Below the pieces are notes generated by a model. That model made no database searches. It had not been told where the DNA came from and saw only the letters and a program-made list of their open reading frames with translations. Below, one piece after another: positions 37,101-50,200 of a stretch of 64,000 nucleotides of DNA. Each line of letters begins with the position of its first letter. Position 1 is the stretch's first letter. The DNA is taken from assembly GCA_012845835.1 (NCBI GenBank), contig JABAKD010000021.1, positions 1,005,185-1,069,184 on the forward strand, in the 5' to 3' direction. The stretch is from Undaria pinnatifida. Its lineage: Eukaryota; Sar; Phaeophyceae; Laminariales; Alariaceae. The position numbers and the translations under genes were made by a program.

Positions 37101-40100
37101 TCTGCCACCTGGAGCACAGGTAATACGCAGGCCACACCGACATGGGTTGATATGGGTGTCAAGCAAGGGACAAGTCGGATATTCTCCTCACGTATCTGCG
37201 GATACTCGATGTCAGCATCCAACTACAACAACAACTCATGATTTTTTCGCGTACTTGGGTGTGTCGTCGTCGCCAGCTCCCGTTTGCCACTTGGCGAGTT
37301 CGTCGTTGTCGGCATCGCCTGCCCACTTGCTGGTAGTTCGCCACTTAGCGTTTTCCCTCCAGGCTTGAAGTTGCCGGTGTCGGTGTCTGCGCTTGTTCCG
37401 AGGCTTATCGCGTACACTGCCGTCGACGGCGGTGCTGTTTCGCCATTCCTTGAGCTTGTGACCAATCGACGAGGCGCTCTCCTTGACGGACGTTGCGAGA
37501 CGGCGAGAAGTGGTTCCGTAAACGTCTTCGACCGGCATCATCGAGTCGCACCTATGCGACGGCAAGGCGCGGTGGACGATGTGAACAATTCCGCACGGAA
37601 TGCACTGTTTTATCTAGTCTTTTTTGGTGTATGTGACGCTACTTATGATCGTATCCGACAATGTTTGTTGCACCCTCTTGTTTTTCACACGCATCATGAA
37701 CCCCGTGTGATCGTTTTGTTTCCATATCAGCTTTTTGTGTCGTACGTGTAGGATTCCTGGCAGTACTACTGGTACCCGATGTTGTGCGGAGAATCATGCA
37801 TACCGTAGCACACATACACTCGAGATAGTTACTCTCCCCTGCCGCCTTATACGGTAGGTAAAGTACTAAACCTACGTTGTCCGTTGAGAGATACGATTGC
37901 CACAGAACGCGGCACTGCAAGAGGAAGAGCAGCTGCAACAGACCCACACATGACGGCCTGGTCTAGAAAACGTGTAGATGCAGCGGTAAAACCCTCGAGG
38001 CGATAAAAAGGACAACAACTCAAGGTGAGGCACAGGCCGGCATCGGGGGATATTAGTCGAAAACAGCGACATCGGGTGGGGCACCCCCCACGGTAAAAGT
38101 GATTCCACGATTAAGACGCATCCCTTTTAGGGCGGTTTGAGTTCCATACGCGAGGGGCTACCGATTTATGTACTGAACATGAACCGAGCATGTTTGTTTA
38201 TAGGCTTGAGCATATGTGTGTTTGCCCGGTTGCGGAACCAATACGCCTTGTAAGACACGTTTTGGGTGATAATGGATGATGGATGATGGACAAGAAGGTT
38301 GACAATGTTCAAACTCCTCATGATGGAAGCGGACGCCGGCCGCAATAGAGGTAGCACTTTTCGTCGCAAATGGCGTCTGAACGACTGAGCTCCCTACCCT
38401 AAAATCGTCGAGAATGCTACGTTTTTTTTCTCGTGATTCTCGTCGTGTACCTAGGCTGCGGGAGTTTTTATCCGGCAGCAGTTTTTTTGTGTTCTTCTCG
38501 AAATAAGTTGCTGGAAGGAACGTGTCTCAGGCTCCGAAATTGAGCAACCTTGCTTGGGAAAACAAACTGGTGCACCTCTATTGTAGCACGCGTCACCTCG
38601 GACAATATTCAAAACCTGCGCCCAACCTACCTTCTGTGACCGGAATCAAGAGCAGTATAAATCTTATGCACAGCTAGCACCACGGAGTAAAAACAACAAC
38701 AACGGACGGTCGTCAGCAGCAGTATCAACATTACCAAAACAGTACTCGGTGTTGAAATGAATGATACAGGGTGTCGTTTTCTTCTACTTTTTTATATGTT
38801 TCATGAAACCCAGCATTAAACGCGGGCTACGCTAGAGGTGCACCACATTTTTTTTCCAAGTTTATAAGCTCACCGAGTAAGGAAAAATCGTTCCTAACCC
38901 ACGCACTGATTTGGACAAGAAAAAACTGCCGGCCGGAAGAAAAAAATTTCAAGGCCAAGATTCAGAACAGGAGTCATTTGAACAAATGGCCTATTTCCGA
39001 CGATAGTATTATTGTGCTAACGAGACCCATTATATGAAAAGAATTTTATGAAAAAAGTACACCCATATCGTAGCACGCGTCACTACGAGAGCACTGCAGC
39101 ATTCCGCGGCTAAGCTTCTTGGGTATAACAGAACCCGAATCGCCTGAGGAAGGTTCAGACATATCGGGCGAGAGGATTGCATGTGTTGCAGAAAAAACGG
39201 TTGCGCTGCTTACATGATGGCGGGATCGTCGACGTCGTGGTTTTCCAACGCTTTGTCGCGGTCGTAATAGCAATAGCGGCAGTAGTCACCGAATGCCCCG
39301 TCGGCCGCGCCACAGCCATTCGTGCCGTACGGGTCTCCGTCGGAGCACGATTCGTCACATACACGGCCCGCCAATCCGCTTTTGAACGCGGCGGGGCAGT
39401 CGTCTTGGTCACAGCTGAGATATGAAGAAAAGAACAAAAGCATGTGAGGATCATGGTTTTATGAGGGAGGGTGCACGTCATTCTTTACGCAACCATGTCA
39501 AATACCCGGGTATTGTATCAAGGACCTACAACACCACGTGGCGGCATCACGCCTTTCTGTGAAAATAAACATTTTTGTCCTTCAACTCACAAATTGTTTC
39601 TCCACTTGTCGGTCGTCTTCCACTTGGGTTCATCGTCGTCAGCGTTTGCCCACTTAGTTTCTTTCTTCCACCTGCAGTACAGATATATCGCAGGTCACAC
39701 CAGAGGCGTTTAATAAACGTGTCGTAAAAGAAACGATTCGGTAACTCACATAACATCGGCTGACACCTGATGTCAGAATGCAAATTGTTTTACTCGTCAT
39801 CACTGAGGCGTTTCTCTTACTTGGGTTCGTCGTCGTCTCCTGTCCCTTTTTGCCATTTAGCGAGAACGTCGTTGTCCGCGTCGCCTTCCCACTTCTTGGT
39901 GGTTTGCCACTTAGCGTTCTCCTTCCAAGCCTGAAGCTTGCGGCGTTTCTTGGTTCGTCGCGGCCGTGGCGAACTCTTCTGCACAACTTCCCGCACAAGG
40001 GTTTGCTGGCTTTGCGGAGGTTCTAATCTGTAGGAGCGAGAGCAACACATGTTAGGGTTTCAAGAACATTCAGGGCGCCTTGGATGTTTGAAGTTGAAAC

Positions 40101-43100
40101 GTGTGACCAGCAACTACTGTAGCATCAACACCTGTTAGCCACGCCTTCACGCCAGCTGAAAATTTACCGGGTTTGCCATTACACAGTATATGACCGTTGA
40201 CTTCGGCCTTGATCGGGTACAAGTAAGCCGACAACCTCAATTTTCCTCCAATCTTTTGGCATTCGAATCCGACGCCCATGTAATCATTCTGCAAAAATTG
40301 TGAAACCCGATTAACCAAGAACGGCGTTGAGGGAGACGGCGCTGGCGTGGCATTCTTACGTCGAGCACATGATGACGCGGCCACCCCTGCGCAACGCCAC
40401 GGTATCCGCCATCAAGGCAGTGTCCACATCGTTGAAGCAGAAGCGGCACTTAGGCCCGTGGTCTCTCCAGTTGCAGTTGTAGTCACCGTGACGACCCGTC
40501 CCGCATGATTGATCACACACCTATGTAACGCATTAAGGGATTGGTAAACGAGGTAGAGAGTAAGTAGGTTAAAATATGTTTACTTTAGTTTTTCAAAGGT
40601 TTAGCTATTACCTCGGGATTTTCACCCACTTATGTCGTATCCCAGGTACGGCCTGGCGTTTAATGATGCTAGATTGCTCTAGATTTTGCTTAACAATCTC
40701 CCGATATTTTCATTACTAGTGATCAAGGCTACGGTAGGGGGGTGTCCACAATTTTCAGCACCGAGTCCAAGCCAAAAAAGGGTATACCTCTAGATGAAGG
40801 CTACAGTAAGGGGGGAACCCCCAACTTTAACTGCCTGATCAAAGACAAAAAAAGATATAACAGATACCGAAAAAGGGTGTACCTCTAGTACTACCCTTTT
40901 TTGGCTTTAACCGGGAGTTGAAATTGGGGGTTCCCCCCTACCGTAGCCTTCATCTACCACTGTATGCCAATCACGGAATGCAACACATAGCCAGGAAACC
41001 GCCAATGTTTTGGTCAATACTACCGCGAAAGTATTGAGCAACTCGGTCCCCACAAAAATCGTACGCTTTCGGACAAAAGTTCTCTACGTTGACCCAATGC
41101 TCTTTTTTTCCACCCACTCACCGTGTCCTTCTTGCGTCCGCACTTGTCGGAGCACTCAGCGGCCTCGGGTGGCCTCATCGTATCGCACATGATCACGTGC
41201 GCCGCCTCTTGTTCGACGTTTACGTCGGACCTCGCCAGTGCCAGTAACTGCTCCTCTCGGCGTGCCTCCTCTATATCGACGTAGCAGAGACGGCACATGT
41301 ATCCAAACCTCTCTGAGTCACCAGCGCCGCAGAGGAAGCCGCCAAAACGGCCTGAGTCACCGGCACAGGTATCATCGCACACAGTGGCGGCTCCAGCGGG
41401 TAGGCCAGCGGTGTCCGTGCTGCCGCAAGCAGCGTTGCATGCAGCGCCAGGGGTCTCCCCGTCCTCCGCAAGACTGTGAAGGGAAGAGGAAGCTTGGTTT
41501 CGTTCGTGCTTGGTGGCCTTGAGAGACGCCAGGTTGCCTTCATCGACTCTGCTGCCGTGGATGAACAGGGTTTGGCCGGCAACAGCGTTGGAAACGGTTG
41601 TGTGGTCGACGTGCTCGAAGCCGACGTACGAAATCTGTTTCGGGTGGGTCACAGGATGGGTTTAGGAGTGATCAGAAGGGCACGGTTACAGTTACGCACC
41701 CAATAACGTGCACATGTACTGCTGCATGTCAAGTTTCTTTTTATATTGGGCCAACATCCATTCCGCATCCAACAAAGCAGCTGACCTACCATCAACGATA
41801 CTTCCTCAACAGCTTCCAATGCCAGTATGCGAATCAAGGTCGTGAGGCACGCGCGCCTAGGTAGGAGACACAAGCTAAAAGTGTTGCCGCTGATAGCCGA
41901 CATTTACACCCCACAAATTGTTACATTTGCTTCTCGTTGGCTTGGTCCTTTTACCTCCTTGAGTTGAGTGTATCGGGCGCACGTGCGCATAATTTCCAAG
42001 ACGCAACGAAAACCCACGAAAGTCCACAGCCGTGGCAGAAAGTCACGTTTGGAGCCAAATTTTGTCCCCGCCAGGAGACCCTTACACCCACCCGCTGAAA
42101 GGCCTAGCTTATCTCGAATTTGTGAAGTTAGTTGTATACCGGTTTAGATGAAGAGTATTCATCGCAATGGAATGGTTTGCTATAACACAAACTAAAAAGC
42201 TAGTTTCAGTATATTTTCCAACAAGACGCAAGCCACTCCTGATGGTAGTCTGAACACATCAAGTAAAACAGAGCCCCCCTCGCCTCCCCTGCAGATTCGA
42301 TTGGGGGAGCAGCTTTTCAAGTCAAGTCAGTCTCCGTTTACTTATTAGTGAGAGACCATGGACAGCCGCTTATCTGATAATCTGGCACTTTGCGGTGTCA
42401 AGAGGACCGTGAGGCAATAAGCTCCTCAGGGGGGCAGCCCCGGAAAAACAAGAGTGAACTACTACCGAAACATCTGTCGACATTATTTGACACCATACCT
42501 GGTGCGAAGTAAGAGGCGCAACAACTCGCATCTTTTGGACGGACGGTGGCCAATGGAACGAAGAGGTAACAATCGGAAAGTTAGACTCTGATGCTTTTAT
42601 TCTGGTTGAAAAATTGCTCCGAGTGACCTTGCGGTAGCACAGAAAACCCTGCCTCAGAATCATGGGCTTTCGTGGACGGGGTTTCCAAATCTTTACCAGC
42701 GACTTTTCACCTTTCCTACGAACGACTCCTTCTCACATGGCCGAAAACAGTTTCGGAGTGTTTTGGTGCGCAGCGTGTAGTAACAATAACCATCCCATCA
42801 TGTATTAATTTTGCATACATGCACATGAACACAAAAAAGCTCAAGTTCGCAAAAACTAGCTCAATAGAATGTTTCACCCGCCTTACGACCCTGTGGACAA
42901 GCAGCGGCTACAGACGTGTTCTGTTCGGCTCGGTCCATGTTTTAGTTATTCATCTTGCATAGATAGGTTGCAAATCATTTTTTCGCTCGTCGATTTTTAT
43001 CATTATTTTTCCCCCGTTTATTCCGTTATTAACCCGTTTGGGCATGGATAATAAGAGGAAGAAACGAGACAAAAAAGCCAACGATAGAAGTATCATACTT

Positions 43101-46100
43101 CAAACCGACACACCGAGCAACTCGGACTGCTAGATTTGATGACGATTTTTTCGTGGAACTCCAATGAACAACCTAACTGAAAGACACCGCACAGCTTGCA
43201 CAGCCAGGTGCTGCCTACTCGCGACCAATGCTACGGTTGAGGCATCTCCTTTCGAGGCCTTTCTTTACACATTCTCGCGCGATTGACCCCCGTGTTTGTT
43301 CCATGCGGCCATAGGCCTTTTTTCGTGCTTTTGCTATTTTTTCAATGTGAATCCCCGACGGGATGGTTAGCTACACTGCGCCACAAAATCGTCCTTAAGA
43401 GCGTTTTTGTCGGTGAGGTAGTCGCTCGTGCGTGTATAAGATCAAAAAATATAAAAGACTCTAATCCGGTACTATTGAGCATTGCGGGGACCCTCCTGTT
43501 AACGCGTTTTTCGTTGCATTCGGGGAGAATAGACGGGGCGACAAGGTTGGCCGCGAAAAGGGTGCCAGAAGGTTATAATGAACAAGAAAAGAGACTATTT
43601 GTCGGAATGATAATAGTTGTACTTTGGGGCGATCTCGCATCTTATGATAAGATCACGACCATGGTGCACTCTAATCTGCACATGGGCCTCAAGAAGGGCG
43701 AGCTGTCATTTTCATAATGTTTTTGAGATGACAACAGTGCAGCTGTAAAACCGAGGGAAGCCTGCTACGATGGAGGTAGCACTTTTTGTCGGAAACGGTT
43801 TCAGACTGCCTGATCTCCTTTTTTTCAGCAAAAAAAACCCGCCGGAAATGCGTCATTTCTTGTCACGATTCTTGTCGAGTTAGATTTGATGACAATTTTT
43901 GCAGTCGTACCTTAATGTACAAGTAACTGCAAGACACACACAACTCGCACACGCAGGTGCTGCCTACTCGCGACCAATGCAACGGTTGAGAGATCTCCTC
44001 TTGAGGCCTTCTTTAAAAACACTCGTGAATGAGAGCACTCACTCGCGCCATTGACCCCCCTGTCGCATGCGGTCATAGGCCTTTCTTTGTCATTGATCTA
44101 TTTTTTTCAAGGTTTCATGCGGTCGTAAGCCTTCGTGATGTTTCTATTTTTTTCAATACGAATCCCCAACGACATGGATAGCTACGTGCGCCAAAAAATC
44201 GCAAAACGCTTTCTTATCGGTAAGATACAGAGTCGCGCGTGCGTGAATGACATGCCATGATATGATGGCTCTAATCCGGTAGTCAAAGCCGTGGGTGCCG
44301 TTAGTGGGTTGTAAAAACCGAAGAAAGAAAGTGATCGTCGGAATGATTGAAGCGGTACGTAAGGGCGATCTTGCATCATTATACGATTGAGACCAAGGTG
44401 TATTTTATTCTCCACATTAGCCTCCGAAGGGCGAACCTTCATTTTTTATCATTTTTCCGGGGTGACAACAGCAGTGCAGCTGTAAAACCGAGGGACGCCT
44501 GCTGCGATGGAGGTAGCGCTTTTTGGGTCGGAAAAAGTTTTCGAATGACTCATCTTCTGAGCCCCTCCAAAAACATAGGAAATGCGTCATTTCTTATCAT
44601 GACTCTCGTCGTGTTATATTTGATGACGATTTTACAGTCGAACCTCGATGAACGAGTGAATGAGAGACACGCGCACAACTCGCACACGCAGGTGCTGCCT
44701 ACTCGCGACCAATGCTACGGTTGAGAGATCTCCTTCTGAGGCATTTCTTGAATCACCCGTGAATGAAAGGACTCACTCGCGCGCGTGACCATGCGGTCTC
44801 CGTGCCGATTTTGAATTTTCATTGTGAATCACCAAAGACATGGATAGCTACGTTGCGCCAATTTTTCCATAAACGCCTTCTTTTCAGTGAGGTACAGAGT
44901 CGCGCGTGCGTGCATGGCATGGCATGGTTTGATAGCTGACTAATCCGGTAGTCAACATAGTGGGTACCCTCCTATCGTAGCCCCTATCGTTGCATTCGGC
45001 GACAAGAGTGCCAGAGGGTTGTGATAAACGAAGAAGAAAAGAGGTCGTCGGAATGAATAAGAGTTGTACGCTAGGGCGACCTCGCATCTCATGATGAGAT
45101 TTAGACCATAGTGTATATTATCCTGTCGTGCATATGCCTCGAAAGATCGAACTGTCATTTTGCATTGGTTTCTTGCGATGACAGAAGGTCGTACAGCTGT
45201 TGTAGTAAGACCGAGGGACACTCGCCACGATGAAGGTATCACTTTTCGTCGGAAATGGTTTCTGAATGACTGATCTCCTCAACTCAAAATCGTTGGAAAT
45301 ACGCCATTCTCTTATGATTTCTGGTCGTGTACCTAGCCTGCGGCAGGTTTCATCCGGTGGCGGTTCCATTTTTCTCATAACTAACGGTTGGGCAGAGGTC
45401 TTGACCCCTTCAAAACTAGAAAACCCTTTTGGGGACAAGTTTACTTGAAGAGTGTGAAGGAAAGGATTTAAAGGCTTTAACGGGGTGAAGCTTCAAAATT
45501 AGGAAAAACCTCGAAAACAATGCCGATGCACCTCTATCAAAGGACGCGTCGAGGACTTAGTTACTTAGTTGGAACACATGCTTGTGATCTGTGTGAAATA
45601 GCCCGATCGCGCGTGTAGGCATTATTTTTTCCCGGACTTACAAAAAATGTAAGAATGAAGTGACTTTCCATAATACGAACGATAGTAGTGCAAGAGTACA
45701 ACAAAGATGCAGTAGAGCTTGCAAAGTTATGGACGACGTTGGTTGACGAACACTCCTACCTGGTGTTTACTAGACAAAGAAGCTGTCACCGTACATTGGT
45801 TGGTTATGAACCAAGTCGTAAATGGTGCTTGTGAATTCTGTAGACTGCAAACGACCTACTACTGTTGCTTTTTCTTGTAACCATCAAATATGAGGCCATG
45901 GTTGCTGCACCCATCTTTTCACCATGTAAACCAAGCACTTACGAGGTTGGTCGTGACAAACTTGCTGGAGTACCGTTGCCACAGAGGCCAGGCGTACGGG
46001 AAGTCGGAGATGGTGAGCCAAAGCGCAACGTCGTACGGGTGGGTGTACTGCCATCGCGTGCGAGTGTAGTCGACGTACTCCACGAATGCAGGGTCGTTGT

Positions 46101-47235
46101 TGTTGTAGATGGCGTTTCCGTTGATGTGGCCGAGCATGTTCCACATGCCTGACTCCTGCGCGGTGGAGTGGAAGTTGGTACCGCCGAGGTTGCTCCCCTT
46201 AACCCAGAAGTTTTCGTTTACACGGAAAGCGGCGTGGTGAAGCTCCTCAAACGATCGATCGCTCGCAACCAGCACGTCCCATTCCACGAGGGCGAGGGCA
46301 TCATACTGCGATAGCTCAGAGTGGATACCCTCGTCAAGAAACATTTTGAAGAACATAACAGAGGGGCCCTTCGGGTAGACATCCTCCTGCAACATGGGCG
46401 CAGCACCGTGGAACAAGGGTGCTGGAGGGGTTAGAGTCTGGGGCCGGAAAGGGATGAACATTTTTTTCTACACATACGCGTACACTGATGGTAGCGTGAT
46501 GGCCGAACAAAGCAGGCCTCTGGCACCTAACGAGTTTTGTTCGCCTTGGATGCTTTCGTAGGTGTTGTACATCATCTGGCAGTAAATAAAACAAAAAATA
46601 TACTTGAGGACATTGAGTATTTACGATAACGGTATAAACACCTTTACCAAGTGAGTACAAGATACCAGGTTGTAGAATTCACCTGGTTTACACAATCCAA
46701 TCATCGCGCAACAATTTGATATCCCAGGCTCGAAACGAGGTGAAAAGGACGAGAAAGCGAGAAAATATGGGGAAAAACAAATTGGCGTGCTTCAAATTAC
46801 AGGAAAGTTGATAATGACGCTCGAGGTGCACTCAATTGCATGTAGAATGAGACCAGTTTCAACACAATAAATCCTGGCTGCGCCGGGTTACTCTCGGTCA
46901 TGGCGGACTACGGCCGGGTATATTCTTCACACGTGTAGAGGTTTTTCTCCACCCACTTGTGCCACGTGCTCTACCCGGATGTTTGTAGCATTTCGTGTTG
47001 AAACACATCGAACGGTTATTCCAAGCCCTCCACAGCTGCGACTGCAAGGTGTTGCCTCACACCAAAACTGCTCATTCCACTCATCTACAAATGCAACACA
47101 ATACTTTTTTTTGATCGGTATGTCCTTGCTTATGCTGCCTCCTATTGATACAGACAAAATGCTGTACGCACCTATACCAAATACAACAAAGCTTGTGTTC
47201 ACTTCCTTCACTATTGGCAATTCAATGAAACATGA

Positions 47236-47266
<31 letters not shown>

Positions 47267-50200
47267 TCTATATTACTTAATGTACGAACCGCGCAACATA
47301 TGTTTGTAAACATGCCGGGAACCCGGGCAACCTTGTTGAGCAAAAAAAAAAGAATACGCATGGCCAGCTGGCTCCACGCTTCATCCGGCCAGGATAGGAC
47401 GGGCTAGGCTAGCCAAGTGCACGGACTATACCAGACAGGTAAATATCCTTACGTACTTTAATGTGATTGTTAAACTTGATGGCGACCATAACAACGAATG
47501 AAAAGCGGCCCTTTTATCTCTTTTTCGTCCGCGAGATATAGGCACAACGGAACATTTTACATCAGTGCAAGGCCAAACTCTATGCTCTTGATTATGAAGT
47601 TATGTCAAAGCCGGCGGACAACTTTATATACAGAAATGAACGCGCTTGAAAATACATACAATGCCTATGGCCACAATACGTGTGTTGATGGTATTACACC
47701 GATGAGTTGCTGAACCTCATGAGCTGTGCGTTTCGTTCGTGGTGATGAACCGCGAGCCTGACGAGGCTTAATGTTGGCGGTCTCCATGAACTGACACAAT
47801 GTTAGTGTGTTACGGTAACTAACCATGCATCCCAGGACCAAGTTCGAACATATATGTATGTGATGTTATAGATTGGCCGGGGTCAGCAAAACGTAGTGCA
47901 CTAAAGGTAAGGCACCGGCCCTAGGTTTTCCAGGGTATATGAATGCCGGACAAGAAAAATGATCTGACAACGGGGGTCATACCCAAACGACCCCCGTTTC
48001 ATGCAGGTGCTCAGGTCAACCATGTGGCAACACGTGAGAACAAAGATAAGCCCAGTCGTCCCAGACTTTAGACCACTGCTGTAAATTGAGATTTGGATGA
48101 AAGTAGCATTACCAGATATCGCCATAACCATAGTTACTGTTCTACTGGTGTTATCATCTCCGACTGGCCTCTATGTTCTCCGAATAGGGTCAACAGCAAG
48201 GGGTGGAGACGGCGTAATCGGATTCAAGGTTCATGGCTACCCTCATGCTTCAAAGTCATGCATAGAACAAGGTTCATGGATGCCCCCAGCCTTTGACGGG
48301 ATTTCTGAAACAATGCCGGAACGACCCTTTCTGAAATCGTTGTCTTAGTACGTTGTTTTGGTGCCGATTTTGCATTTGTTGCCTCGAGCGAGGCCAAGGA
48401 TAGATTGGAAAACGACACAAACGCTACACCAAAAATAGCGCCGTTATGTTGTAACTCCCAAATTATAGGGGAAGAGGGATATTTGTTTTGCCTTTTATTT
48501 AAGGTCGCACATCAAAGCAAGCAAAGCAACATGTAGTGGACAAGAAGTTAGACACCGGCGGTAGGTTTCCCAGGGAATGTGGATGCCGGGCAAGGCGAAT
48601 GGCCTGACATCGGGGGTCAAAAACAGACGAACCTCGTTTCAGGCAGGTGATCTGGTCCACGATGTATGTGGTAGCACGTGAGAACAAGGTTATGCCCAGA
48701 CGTCGGGGACTTCCGCCTACTGCTGTAGTCTACACATTCAGATTTGGCTGCAAGTAACATCACCAGATATCGCGACAACCGAGATTTAGTTTCAATGGTG
48801 ATATCATCTCTGACTGAGATCTATCCTCTCAGACTGAGTTCCACAGCAAGGCGTCGAAACGCCGTCATTTAATTTAGGGCTCATGGGTACGGCCAAGCTT
48901 TCGAGCATGCCTAGAACGATGTCTGGATGATTTTTACTGAAATCATCGTGCCAGTTGGTCATTTTGATGCCTATCTTGCCCATGTTGCCCCAGAAAAGAC
49001 CATGGGTGTGAAAACAACACAAAAGTCGACCCAAAATTAACGTCGTTATGTTGAAACTACCAAATTTATTAAGGGACAGGGGGTTATTTGTTTTGCTTTT
49101 TTTTTCGAAATCGCATATAGCAGAGCGTAGTCGAGCCTACAACCGACACACAACCAACGCATATATCTGCGAACAGCCAGGGAAGGTTGTCGTTAGAGAG
49201 TATCAAAATACCAAGCAAAACATTGGCCTTTTTGCCGGGACAGAGCACAGAAGTTACAGACTAGGCAGTAATGAACAGCTATTATTTGTCATGAAGCGGA
49301 CGACGGCACTCAACCATCTGTTCGAGGTGTCGTTGCGCCACGAAACCTTAGACCTCGCTAACGCACCAAGATGGAGGCTGCGGACGGGGGTGCTTCGTGT
49401 GATTGTGCTGATGCTGGTGCTAGTGGTGGCTCGGCCTTGAAGATTGAAATCCGCCGGCAAGTAGCTGTAACGTGGCCAGCGAGAATCCCACGTCGAGCAA
49501 AGTAAACCAGACTACGAACGGTAATGCCGTTTGGAACTTTTTGTAGGGAGGGGTGGCGGGGTCAACGGTCAATACCGATCGCAGTATGTCGTCTGGTGCC
49601 AACGGCTAATGAGTGACGCAAGGACAACACCTTGGCGCCTTGTGATACGCTGACTCTTTACAGCATGATGTAGACTTTGGCAACAGGCTTTCAATGCTTT
49701 GGTGTGGCGTTTTGGTGTCCGCTGACTCGACTGATCATGATATCGTGAAATGGTGATGGGGTTAGATGATAACAAACGCCCCGGGCCTTGAAAATTTTTC
49801 CGTCCCCATGTGCACATATTTGATTGAAAAACTGATGTTCTTGTGTCCAGTAACAGCAGTACTGCGAATCAAAGTTCCTTCCGCTTCGTACCAGGTGTAG
49901 AGTAGGTGTATACGATCAGAGTATCACACAGCTTGCAGAAATGAGTTTCGACGAAACCTCTTGGCAATTTATCAAGGGGACGGCGTCGGAGAGTTTTCCC
50001 CTTACAAGACCGGTTTGCACGCCACGCAGCATCACGGCAGGTCTTATAAAGGAGGTAAAACTGTGCTTAAGGCCGCGTATACAGTGAAAAACTGCAACGT
50101 TATCTGACCACAGCTATGCTAGGGGGCGTCAAAACATGCTTTACTACACATTCTTCGAGTCGTAATAACAGTAGTTCTACTACCCCTAGTACTGCTTCTC

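Noticed and set aside
46387-46461. Upstream extension of exon 2 to 46461
   Set aside because: It would need entry in phase 2 after GTAG. The AG at 46387 fits phase 0 from exon 1 and gives a continuous domain.
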